Assembly: GCA_030043175.1 (NCBI GenBank)
Contig: JASHYD010000922.1
Span: 1-9,706 of the forward strand
Length of the DNA stretch: 9,706 nt
Source of the DNA: Xanthobacteraceae bacterium
Lineage (GTDB): Bacteria; Pseudomonadota; Alphaproteobacteria; Rhizobiales; Xanthobacteraceae
Reading direction: 5' to 3'
A program made the translations under genes and the position numbers. A model generated the notes under the pieces. That model did not search any database. It saw nothing but the letters and a program-made list of their open reading frames with translations, and was not told where the DNA came from. Below are positions 1-5,763 of the stretch, one piece after another. The stretch's first letter is position 1. Every line of letters begins with the position of its first letter.

Positions 1-800
1 TAGTAACCGCTTGGCAGTCCATAAATGTGACCGAACCGAAGTCTGCAAGGGGCAAAATCTCGCCGGCAAACTGAGGCGCTTCTACAATCCATTCCGCACA
101 GTTACCGACGAGCTGTGTGCCGCCTGGCGAATGCAGTCCCCCGAGCCGACTGTATGCCACATTGACTTTCCCTCCGGTTGTGGCGTTGACCCAAAAAAGC
201 CCACCGGTCGTGGACCCTGCACCAATGGGCAGACCATGACCAACATATTGTCTCCGGAAGACACAGGGAAATTAGTGATTGTCACGGGCTGATCGGGGAC
301 CCACTCCCAGAAAGGAGAAAAGGACGTAGACCCGATTTCCAGCTGCACGCCTGCCTGGAATAAATCGGTGGAGGAGCTAGAGGAGTTATGGTCCCCATCA
401 ATACCGACCCAAATGCCACATCCAGACAATCCGCCCTGAGAAGGTGCCATCACTGATGGGACAACCCAACTGCCGATGACCGACTGAAAACTCTCCCCGG
501 GGCTGGCGAAGACTACTGCCCCGCACCAGTTGTGTGACGTGGTACCTCCGGTCGCCGGCCGGGTCGGTGGGTCGCGTCCCTTTTCATAAGGCGCAATTTC
601 GGCTCGATGTGGTGAATTTTATTTTTCAGTTTGCTCCATTCCCGTGCGAATTTTTCGAGGAGGCGTGGGTCTTCTGGCACTGGAGGAAAGCCGTTTTCCT
701 CTAGCTCGGCGCGGCTGGCAGTGAGCGGATCAAACCCCGGAGACGGTGCGTGTGATATAACTCTAATATTAATACCTTCAACCGTTAAAATCTTTCGCAT
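1..800 (-). pseudogene. G1-family (eqolisin-like) glutamic endopeptidase, two frameshifts, 3' end off window
   Basis: Glutamic peptidases of family G1 are acid proteases that use a Gln and a Glu. Three consecutive frames reconstruct one protein. Frame A starts with ATG at 798-800, after AAAGGAG nine bases upstream, and reads FDPLTASRAELEENGFPP, the usual N-terminal block of bacterial members. Frame B carries SHNWCGAVV, then WVGIDGD, LFQAGVQLEI (catalytic Gln codon 355-357) and FWEWVPD. Frame C, from about 198 to the window edge, carries VGNCAEWIVEAPQFAG (the catalytic Glu block, Glu codons 92-94 and 80-82) and LADFGSVTF. The A-to-B shift lies between 515 and 618, plausibly at the CCCTTTT run 578-584. 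The B-to-C shift lies at the A6 run 193-198 (T6 on the coding strand), where one extra T would restore the frame. Only a few C-terminal residues are missing at position 1. Family assignment is firm; whether it is truly dead, a sequencing error or a recoded gene is open. Confidence 0.85.
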
Positions 801-1057
801 CTCTGAAGGCTCCTTTAATTACGCGGAACAATAGCAGTATTATCTCCATAGCCTACCCGAGAAGCGAACCACCTCACCGTCACTCAGCACGACCGGCAGC
901 CCCACGGTTCTGAGCCGGAACCGACGTACGGCCGTCAAAGGGGTATCGAGGCAACCGCGCACAACGCTACGTTAGTGACACAGTGGGATCCCTTGTATGA
1001 GGTAGCTCACACAGCGCCGGACATCGCCCTCGCCGACCGTTGTCAAGGCGCAACAGC

Positions 1058-1165
1058 AGGCCGCCGCCGGCCGCCGCTGCGCTTTGCCGGGCCTATGGCG
1101 CGGGCCGTCGTGCGATCGCCGGGGAGCTCGGCATTGGTCGAGCGCGCGTCTACAGGGTACGCGAA
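1058..1165 (+). pseudogene. Remnant of a serine-recombinase (resolvase/invertase) C-terminal helix-turn-helix
   Basis: One frame (codons starting at 1058) reads RPPPAAAALCRAYGAGRRAI and then AGELGIGRARVYRV. This fits the C-terminal DNA-binding tail of Tn3-resolvase/Hin-type recombinases: a GRPP-like linker, a first helix, then the I-A-x-E-L-G-I-G-R-x-x-V-Y-R recognition unit. The catalytic domain that should precede it (Ser near the N-terminus, several hundred bases) is not visible upstream, and the frame runs straight into the start region of the next pseudogene. It is therefore at most a fragment, perhaps left by an old mobile element. A transposase or other HTH protein could show a similar short motif, so the family call is moderate. 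Confidence 0.4.
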
Positions 1166-1231
1166 GGTGGTTCAGTCTGGAGAGGTGCTGTCAGAACTCG
1201 GACAGAGTCATTGCAGTTTGGAGGAAATGCC

Positions 1232-1846
1232 GTGCATGTTAAATTTGCGAAGATTATTGGTTGCGAGAAATGCGATCGATCGACGTGCTCTAAGCTGTTG
1301 CGAGATAGCCGGGAGAACGATCCTCACGCGGGATACGTCGGCCCCAACTACGAGCGGATCGGCGTGGTTCTGGTCGGTCCCAGGCATGCGGGGCGGGCTC
1401 GCCGAGAAAGACAGGCCATAGACGGCGGCGCTCCGAGCCTTAGGAGACAACCCGACGCCACAGAACTATGCCCAGCTGCAGGACGTCCTGGGCCGATTTA
1501 TACCCGACGGGCCGGTCCACGGACGCTACTTCCCCTTGGCGGAATGCGGGCTGACTCTCGGAGATATTACATATTTCAAACCTCGTTCGCTGTCGGACGA
1601 TTCATAATGAGCCTCCAAACGCTGCACGAACAAATTCCTGTCGGACGCATTTTCACCGTTGGCTCGACCTGCTCGAGCCTAGCCTCGTCGCTTTCATAGG
1701 GAAGTGGGTTTACGAGAACGGGAAGGCGGCCTGCGAAGGCGGATGTTCCTTGCTCTTTCGTGAACCGAGATAGAAAACTATCCGGGTCAGAGCGTCAAAA
1801 AAACCGCGCGGAAGTTACGGCAGTGAGCGTCGTCCACCTGAGCTAA
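1232..1846 (+). pseudogene. Uracil-DNA glycosylase-like protein, multiply disrupted
   Basis: A continuous protein can be followed through three frames. It starts at GTG 1232 (GGAGG seven bases upstream) with CEKCDRSTCSKLLRDSREN and GYVGPNYERIGVVLVG. It then moves to a second frame with PGMRGGLAEKDRP, a TAG at 1419-1421, NPTPQNYAQLQDVLGRFIPD, YFPLAECGLTLGDITYF and CTNKFLSDA. It moves to a third frame with HRWLDLLEPSLVAFIGKWV, and back to the first with FVNRDRKLSGSERQKNRAEV and a TAA at 1844-1846. The order (LVGxNPG-like motif, YFPLAECGL, LEPxLVxFIGKW, late NRxRxLS) matches UDG-superfamily proteins of about 200 residues that remove uracil from DNA. Disablements: an indel near 1375 that removes the two residues expected between G and PG in the active-site motif; TAG 1419; tandem TAA TGA at 1602-1607; an extra T in the T4 run 1650-1653; an extra base near 1759. 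The gene is clearly dead. The exact UDG subfamily is uncertain. Confidence 0.7.
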
Positions 1847-2118
1847 CGCATAGTTCGCGCCAGCCACCCAGCCGTGGCCGTCGGCGCTTTGGCGTCCCAC
1901 TCGGAGCCGAGTAGGATAGCACCACAAGACCGAGTTGCGGTAGCGTTCGAATACCCATACCTGCCGGAGTTAGCGACGGCTGCCGGAGGCCGGCCGTGCG
2001 GGACAGGCTTTGCTAAGCGGCTGTCAGCGCGCGGATTGGCTCAAGATCGCGTGGCGAAGAGGGCGCGCTGTTTGCCGGGCTCTCGAAGCGGCCATGTTGC
2101 ACGGCATGTAGCGGCAAT

Positions 2119-2340
2119 TCACTTCCTGCGCTTGGCGACCTTACCGTTCAGCATTTTTTCGGCGAGACCGAGCGTCATGAGCTGCCGCAGGGCTTCCGGC
2201 CGTGACATCTCGACTGGCTGTTTTGCGATCCAGGCATCTAGCTGTGCCAGCTGATCTCCCGATAGCCGCGTCTGAACGGGAGTGCCGATCCCGGTGCGGG
2301 GCCTGCCCTTTTTGGTTCCAATTATTCTTGATTGTTTCAT
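2119..2340 (-). CDS. Small ribbon-helix-helix-like DNA-binding protein, 73 aa
   Basis: The predicted protein has a basic N-terminus with KKGRPRTGIGTP, then a short strand-like stretch PVQTRL, a helix from about residue 27 (SGDQLAQLDAWIAK) and a second helix from about 46 (SRPEALRQLMTLGLAEKM), ending in a lysine/arginine-rich tail. This strand-helix-helix order and the RPEALRxLxxLGL pattern are those of small ribbon-helix-helix (CopG/Arc-type) regulators, known as dimers that insert a beta-ribbon into the DNA major groove. ATG 2340 is chosen because the regulator-like sequence begins there and no ATG, GTG or TTG lies just upstream. No Shine-Dalgarno is visible; the space holds a perfect palindrome instead, so the mRNA may be leaderless or nearly so. 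It is divergent from the 55-aa membrane protein at 2389. I infer autoregulation and control of that neighbour. An antitoxin role is possible but unsupported. Confidence 0.72.
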   Translation of the reverse strand: MKQSRIIGTKKGRPRTGIGTPVQTRLSGDQLAQLDAWIAKQPVEMSRPEALRQLMTLGLAEKMLNGKVAKRRK

Positions 2341-2361
2341 TGGTATTTGGTACCAAATAAT
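2332..2361 (+). promoter_or_regulatory. Candidate promoter for the small membrane protein gene
   Basis: TTGTTT at 2332-2337 (-35, 3 of 6 matches) and AATAAT at 2356-2361 (-10, 5 of 6 matches) are separated by 18 bp. This would start transcription near 2368, about 20 bases before the ATG at 2389. On the other strand GATTAT (complement of 2358-2363) can serve as -10 for the regulator gene. Assigned by eye from consensus; moderate to low certainty. Confidence 0.4.
2344..2359. promoter_or_regulatory. Perfect 16-bp palindrome, probable operator shared by divergent genes
   Basis: TATTTGGTACCAAATA is identical to its reverse complement. It lies 3 bases in front of the regulator start codon and 29 bases before the ATG of the divergent gene, covering the region where both -10 elements fall. 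The half-site TTGGTA occurs again in direct orientation at 2340-2345. Ribbon-helix-helix proteins typically bind such short inverted or tandem half-sites. The palindrome is seen directly; binding by the 73-aa protein is inference. Confidence 0.65.
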
Positions 2362-2388
2362 CGGTTCAGATGCAAGGGAGGCCACAAG

Positions 2389-2556
2389 ATGACACACACT
2401 GAACCGACCAACCAAGGAGCGGCGAAGCCTCAGGCACAATGGGAGGAGGAGAGGGTCACCAGGACCGGCTTCTGGACAAAGCTCCGGTTCGATCTGATCG
2501 ATCTGATCGCAATCTTCTGCGGAATTAATTTCTTCCAATGGCTGCTGGGGCTCTAA
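2389..2556 (+). CDS. Small single-pass membrane protein, 55 aa, unknown function
   Basis: The start ATG 2389 is fixed by a strong AAGGGAGG seven bases upstream. The protein has a hydrophilic, Gln/Glu/Thr-rich N-terminal part (residues 1-30), a short basic stretch (TKLRF) and then a hydrophobic segment from about residue 36 to the end (LIDLIAIFCGINFFQWLLGL). It should sit in the inner membrane with the polar N-terminus in the cytoplasm, by the positive-inside rule. I do not recognise the family. It is transcribed away from the 73-aa regulator and shares the palindromic control region with it, so its expression is probably controlled by that protein. The coding sequence contains a tandem GATCTGATC repeat giving DLIDLI. 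Small single-pass proteins of this kind can be membrane-complex subunits or toxins; nothing here decides between these. Confidence 0.65.
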   Translation: MTHTEPTNQGAAKPQAQWEEERVTRTGFWTKLRFDLIDLIAIFCGINFFQWLLGL

Positions 2557-2606
2557 CCCCAGCCCGTTTAACGGGCGAGGCAAGTGGTGACGCACCTGCC
2601 TCGCCC
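2544..2606 (+). terminator. Three adjoining hairpins at the end of the small membrane gene
   Basis: Three perfect inverted repeats follow one another. GCTGGGG (2544-2550) pairs with CCCCAGC (2557-2563) around a 6-base loop that contains the TAA stop codon. GCCCG (2562-2566) pairs with CGGGC (2572-2576). GGGCGAGGCA (2573-2582) pairs with TGCCTCGCCC (2597-2606), with further pairing possible in its loop. Because neighbouring arms share bases, hairpin 2 excludes hairpins 1 and 3 at their edges. No long T run follows (TAACTATAG), so intrinsic termination is uncertain; an mRNA-protecting 3' structure is equally likely. Confidence 0.55.
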
Positions 2607-2657
2607 TAACTATAGCAGCCAACTCAGAGAGCGCCAGGCGCGGCTGGCAGCACGCTC

Positions 2658-2795
2658 GGCGAAGCGGTAAGCACCAGAGGGCTACTCACAAACATCAAGG
2701 TTCGTCCACTGCTCCCGTCGGACAAGTATGCGAGCGCCCGCGCTCTCAAAAGTGCTGTCAGCTCGTGCCCTCTGGCGGGCCGCATAGAGGCGACG
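2658..2795 (+). pseudogene. Possible BON-domain remnant
   Basis: The frame starting at 2658 reads VSTRGLLTNIKVRPLLPSDK and continues ARALKSAV...LAGRIEAT before losing resemblance; it closes with TGA at 2832-2834. BON domains (OsmY-like, periplasmic or membrane-surface lipid-binding repeats) have the order GVxxVxNxIxVRP, a linker xSDxKxxIxxALKRSAxxD, then ARRIxVxV. The spacing here agrees but many positions do not, and there is no start codon or ribosome binding site in front. This is a weak call; the stretch may instead be non-coding. Confidence 0.25.
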
Positions 2796-2846
2796 AGGCC
2801 GTCGCGGAATTCGAGGTGCCGGCTAATAGGCTGACGAGATACGGAG

Positions 2847-3060
2847 ATGCCCCGCCGTAAAGGCGAAATCACCCGTGCCGACCTTCCGCGAAACTGGCCG
2901 CGTCACGTAGCGCACTCGGCCGAAAAGGTGCGCTGCTCAAGAACAGCGAAGTGACATTTAGCGCTGCCGCCGCCTTATCGACCGTGCTCTCGGCACCGCG
3001 ATGACTGCCGAGCCGGAACACGCAGAGGCTTTTGCCCAGCTCGGTGTGAGGCGGTTCCCT
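2847..3060 (+). pseudogene. Small rhizobial hypothetical protein, frameshifted and internally deleted
   Basis: ATG 2847 opens [20 protein letters not shown] followed by VAHSAEKVR, then stops at TGA 2952-2954. One frame over, from 2933, it continues [20 protein letters not shown] to a TGA at 3002-3004. In the third frame, AEPEHAEAFAQLGVRRFP follows from about 3007. From memory this is a small (about 80-90 aa) protein family frequent in Bradyrhizobium, whose middle is a TYSLRRDDSDFVVFCF-like stretch. That middle, about 50 bases, is missing here, and one base is lost near 2933. The function of the family is unknown to me. The gene is dead or a relic. Confidence 0.6.
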
Positions 3061-3086
3061 GAGAGGGCGATACCCTCAAAGCAAGC

Positions 3087-3110
3087 GGGGCGACTCCGAA
3101 GAGGCGCCCC
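3087..3110 (-). terminator. C(UUCG)G hairpin after the 3116-4021 gene
   Basis: On the minus strand GGGGCG (3110-3105) pairs with CGCCCC (3092-3087). After one mismatch, CTC pairs with GAG around TTCG, giving the exceptionally stable C(UUCG)G tetraloop. It begins five bases after the TAA stop (3116-3118). The sequence that follows (GCTTGCTTTG) is only moderately T-rich, so it is a probable but imperfect intrinsic terminator. Confidence 0.6.
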
Positions 3111-3115
3111 TCGCG

Positions 3116-3688
3116 TTATCTGGAGACCTCAAGTTCTTCTTTTGTTTGGAGCGTCTCCTTCGCTCGTGTATCGGGGGCAGTTTGTTTTGCGGGGTACCAG
3201 CACCTAGTACCCTCATGGCCAGGCGCTCTCAAGGTCCATGACGGCCGTCCTTCCGGGTAGTTCCGCCGCACAGCCGAAGCTGAGGGAAAGCAAGGAGAAG
3301 CATCCTGGCTCGGCGCGAGCGACTGCCCTTCCTTTTGTGGTGGTAGTCCCGCCTCAATCCCGTTCTCCGTCGGCCTGATGTCTAAAGGCACCGTCGGCCA
3401 GAATGGTGCGATCTGAACCTTGGGCTCGATGGGGCTCTCGATCGTGCCCATGACCGCCGGATCGATGCGGCTCTTGATCGTGATGTCCTTAGACATGGGC
3501 GCCTTAGCTTCCTGTAGGGCCGAAAATTCAGCGGATAGTGGATTGGCTGTAACTTGCGGAACGACCGCAACGTTGACCGGGGGATCAGAATCTCCAAAGA
3601 AGAGACAGCCCGCAGGCAATACAGCGAGCGCGATCGGAATTAACAATTTCGTCCGAATGGCGCGTGGATCGGTTGGCCGACGCAACAT
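3116..3688 (-). CDS. Putative lipoprotein, 190 aa, internal start with strong RBS
   Basis: Within the longer frame the ATG at 3688 is preceded by GGAGG (3698-3702) with nine bases between. From it the protein begins MLRRPTDPRAIRTKLLIPIA followed by LAVLPAGC: a basic n-region, a hydrophobic core and a lipobox Cys at residue 29 of this version. The mature part is rich in Pro and Ser (DSDPPVNVAVVPQVTANP) and ends in the SWTLRAPGHEGTRCWYP block, so the product would be a lipid-anchored envelope protein. This start explains the signal-like segment far better than the start at 4021. The function is unknown. It overlaps the entry 3116-4021 by design: one of the two starts, or both, is used. Confidence 0.5.
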   Translation of the reverse strand: MLRRPTDPRAIRTKLLIPIALAVLPAGCLFFGDSDPPVNVAVVPQVTANPLSAEFSALQEAKAPMSKDITIKSRIDPAVMGTIESPIEPKVQIAPFWPTVPLDIRPTENGIEAGLPPQKEGQSLAPSQDASPCFPSASAVRRNYPEGRPSWTLRAPGHEGTRCWYPAKQTAPDTRAKETLQTKEELEVSR

Positions 3689-4021
3689 TTGCGGACACCT
3701 CCGCCCGTCCGACCGAAGTAAACGCGACGTTTCAGGCACAGCTTGCGGTGAGCGGTTTGTTTCGAGCGTGGCGAGCTTTTCGTCTTCCGTGGAAGTGGCG
3801 ACCTCGCTTCGATGCGGCATCAGGTTGAGTAATTCCGGCAGCATTGCGAAATCAAGCGCAATCTGCCGCGCGTCGTCGATCATCAGGAAGTCGCCATGTC
3901 CTGCCATGTTCGGGTCGGTCCGGCCATAGAAAAAGCCGAGATGCCGGCCGTTGGCGTCATGGATGGCAAATCCGTTTGGGAGTTCGGCGATCTGCCACGG
4001 CCCGGGAAAACGGCTGGTCAT
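3116..4021 (-). CDS. 301-codon frame: N-terminal PGPW/LPNGF domain joined to a lipoprotein-like part
   Basis: The start ATG 4021 has GAGG eight bases upstream. Residues 5-65 (PGPWQIAELPNGFAIHDANG, LGFFYGR, GHGDFLMIDDARQIALDF) form a compact domain that I know as a separate small hypothetical protein of Bradyrhizobium relatives, function unknown. Residues 66-111 look like low-constraint linker. Residues 124-140 are a hydrophobic segment ending in LPAGC, a lipobox-like motif, followed by a proline-rich, extracytoplasmic-looking region and a C-terminal block YPEGRPSWTLRAPGHEGTRC with a CWYP motif, typical of exported rhizobial proteins. A cytosolic domain in front of a lipoprotein signal makes little sense as one polypeptide. 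I therefore suspect two genes whose intervening stop was lost, the second starting at 3688 (separate entry). A UUCG hairpin follows the stop. Confidence 0.6.
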   Translation of the reverse strand: MTSRFPGPWQIAELPNGFAIHDANGRHLGFFYGRTDPNMAGHGDFLMIDDARQIALDFAMLPELLNLMPHRSEVATSTEDEKLATLETNRSPQAVPETSRLLRSDGRRCPQMLRRPTDPRAIRTKLLIPIALAVLPAGCLFFGDSDPPVNVAVVPQVTANPLSAEFSALQEAKAPMSKDITIKSRIDPAVMGTIESPIEPKVQIAPFWPTVPLDIRPTENGIEAGLPPQKEGQSLAPSQDASPCFPSASAVRRNYPEGRPSWTLRAPGHEGTRCWYPAKQTAPDTRAKETLQTKEELEVSR

Positions 4022-4191
4022 GGGGAAATCCTCAGAGGCCGGAAGCTTTCAACGTAGGCGCCGGATGGCTCTGCAGGAGACAAGCCATCGCGCACCGCAT
4101 CCACGATAGCATCACGCGAAATATGGAATCGATGAGACCTCGGGCAGCGGTGCAGATTCGTCTGTGGATATCGCGGCGTTCTGTCGGATAG

Positions 4192-4224
4192 TTGACAAAC
4201 GCGGGTAGGCGAGTCGGATAAACT
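4192..4224 (+). promoter_or_regulatory. Weak promoter candidate upstream of 4273
   Basis: A perfect TTGACA (4192-4197) points at the downstream gene, but the best -10-like element, TAAACT (4219-4224, 4 of 6), is 21 bp away, longer than normal. Only the -35 box is convincing. Confidence 0.25.
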
Positions 4225-4272
4225 CTCGTGTCCCCTTAACTGGGAAGCGTGTGGTCGTCGGCGTCGTCAAAC

Positions 4273-4800
4273 ATGGGTAGATTGGTCCTTACAGCGCTAA
4301 CGGGTTTGGTCAAGTTTGCGGGCCTGTTCGCGATTGCGATTTGCCTCGGAGCAGGGGCGGCGCTGTACATGAAGAATTCGCGCTTTTGGACAACAGAAGC
4401 GATCGCGGCAATCGAAGATAATCCGCAAGTCGTGAACCGATCGCACAAGGACGATCGACTTGCGCTGATTGTAGATCCGTCGCTTCGTTTTGCCGGCCCG
4501 CAAGATGGTTTTGGGATGCTGGAGGTTGGGGGACCTCTTAGTGCCGTAATTACAATCAGGGACGCCAATGGACGGCTCGTGTTCGAGCTTGATCCGCTGA
4601 GACGCACGACTGTCATTGCCAAACGCGAAGCTCGTCGAGTGCCGTCATCGAAGGAACCGGGCCCAGACATGGCTCCGAAATCGCGAGTCGTGCCTATGGG
4701 GAGGCCAAGCGACTGCGATCCTCCGAGCTGCCGCAGCGCCGGCGTCACACCGCTGGTGAATCGCTTCGCTTCCCTTGTTGATTTCCCAACACGCTTCTAG
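4273..4800 (+). CDS. Membrane-anchored hypothetical protein, 175 aa
   Basis: The protein starts MGRLVLTALTGLVKFAGLFA and continues IAICLGAGAALYM, one N-terminal transmembrane segment or uncleaved signal anchor at about residues 8-32. The remainder (DDRLALIVDPSLRFAG, GPLSAVITIRDANGRLVFEL) would lie in the periplasm. A DANGRLVFELDP-RTTVIAK stretch looks like a beta-rich domain, and a C-terminal CDPPSC pair may form a disulfide. I remember similar unnamed proteins in Bradyrhizobium but know no function. ATG 4273 is preferred over GTG 4249 because it puts the anchor at the N-terminus, though neither has a well-spaced Shine-Dalgarno. It is transcribed alone: the genes on both sides run on the other strand. 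Confidence 0.65.
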   Translation: MGRLVLTALTGLVKFAGLFAIAICLGAGAALYMKNSRFWTTEAIAAIEDNPQVVNRSHKDDRLALIVDPSLRFAGPQDGFGMLEVGGPLSAVITIRDANGRLVFELDPLRRTTVIAKREARRVPSSKEPGPDMAPKSRVVPMGRPSDCDPPSCRSAGVTPLVNRFASLVDFPTRF

Positions 4801-4971
4801 CGCGTCGGCCCATCGCGGTCTTGTCCAATTATGCTCGACGCAATGTGTGCTTTCAGGGCGCCGTCCAGCGCTGTCCGGCACGGGTTGCCACTTAACGGCC
4901 TGGTACGGCAGCTAGGCGAGAAGTTGAAGTGACGAGGACACCAGTCAACCCGGTAGAGTGTGGGCTTTCAA

Positions 4972-5499
4972 TCACGCTTTCGCGCGCGCGCAGGCCTCCT
5001 GTATAACTCGGTGTGCTTCGTCGACGCCGCCCCACCGGGCCACCTTGACCCATTTCCTCGGCTCGAGATCCTTATAGTGCTCGAAGAAATGCTGAACCTG
5101 ATCGATCGTGATTTCAGGAAGGTCGGTATAGGACCTTATCGCGTCATAGCGGCGCGTAAGACGCGACGCCGGGACAGCGATGATCTTTTCGTCGTGCCCG
5201 GCCTCGTCCTCCATGAATAACACGCCGATCGGCCGCACGCTCATCATCGCGCCCGGCGTGATCGCACGCGTATTGACGACCAGCACGTCGCAAGGATCAC
5301 CGTCCTCTGAACGTGTGTGCGGGATGAAGCCGTAGTTTCCTGGATAACGCATCGACGTATAGAGGAAGCGATCCACCACCAGAATGCCGGAAGTCTTGTC
5401 GAACTCGTACTTGATTGGCTCACCGCCGATCGGGACCTCGATAATGACATTGACCTCGTGAGGCGGATTGATCCCCACCGCAATCGCGTCCAGCCGCAT
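4972..5499 (-). CDS. ppa: Inorganic pyrophosphatase (family I), 175 aa
   Basis: Soluble pyrophosphatase hydrolyses diphosphate to two phosphates in the cytoplasm and pulls nucleotide, amino-acid-activation and other PPi-releasing reactions forward. Length and sequence are those of the bacterial family I enzyme. The signature [12 protein letters not shown] (residues 64-75) holds the metal-binding Asp66, Asp68 and Asp71. Also visible are [16 protein letters not shown] (Lys30 and Glu32), [18 protein letters not shown] (Arg44, Tyr56) and [10 protein letters not shown] (Asp103, Lys105), with [13 protein letters not shown] near the C-terminus. All expected catalytic residues appear present, so it should be active. 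ATG 5499 is chosen because AAGGAG lies seven bases upstream and the protein then has the normal N-terminus. The gene stands alone; a decayed GlsB-like frame ends just before its ribosome binding site. Confidence 0.97.
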   Translation of the reverse strand: MRLDAIAVGINPPHEVNVIIEVPIGGEPIKYEFDKTSGILVVDRFLYTSMRYPGNYGFIPHTRSEDGDPCDVLVVNTRAITPGAMMSVRPIGVLFMEDEAGHDEKIIAVPASRLTRRYDAIRSYTDLPEITIDQVQHFFEHYKDLEPRKWVKVARWGGVDEAHRVIQEACARAKA

Positions 5500-5642
5500 G
5501 GCGTGTCTCCTTAGCACTGGCGTCTGCGTCTCTGTAGACCGACGTGATCGGACATGGCAAACGATCGTGAGGAGGGCAGCGTCGTCAGTCCGGCCGCGCA
5601 AGAGTTCAATGCCGGTCGTGGAGTATCAAATGACTCGCTTTG

Positions 5643-5763
5643 GAACCCACCGATCACTGCACCGACAATGCCAAGCCAGACGCCTTGGCCTTTTGCGTTG
5701 ACGATCTTGCTTGCGACGAAGCGCGCGATGAGGCCAAGTACCAGCCGCTCGATATCAACATCG
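5643..5763 (-). pseudogene. GlsB/YeaQ/YmgE-family (transglycosylase-associated) membrane protein remnant
   Basis: The minus-strand frame reads VDIERLVLGLIARFVASKIV, then NAKGQGVWLGIVGAVIGGF. This is the start of GlsB/YeaQ/YmgE proteins: a first hydrophobic helix LGLIAGFIASKIV, a K-G-x-G turn, then LGIVGAVIGG. Intact members have about 80 residues and often respond to stress; their function is poorly defined. Here about three residues before LGIVGAV seem deleted, no ATG fits this frame (an ATG nearby at the DIER codons is in another frame), and after GGF the sequence turns non-hydrophobic ([15 protein letters not shown]) and runs to a TAA immediately before the ppa ribosome binding site. It is a 5' gene fragment, not a working gene. 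Confidence 0.6.

Noticed and set aside
840..962. Minus-strand 40-codon frame starting at GTG and ending in LSDGEVVRFSGRLWR, just upstream of the G1 peptidase gene
   Set aside because: The C-terminal half looks protein-like, but there is no clear ribosome site and no family that I recognise; kept only as a note.
1847..2043. Minus-strand open frame containing YSNATATRSCGAILLGSEWD
   Set aside because: No start codon, no ribosome site and no recognised family; likely chance in GC-rich DNA.
2624..2872. Minus-strand 82-codon frame opposite the BON-like and [10 protein letters not shown] remnants
   Set aside because: Opposite-strand shadow of better-supported plus-strand remnants; no ribosome site.
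3420..3929. Long plus-strand frame opposite the 3116-4021 gene
   Set aside because: Antisense shadow of a frame with a ribosome site, known N-terminal domain and signal-like segment.
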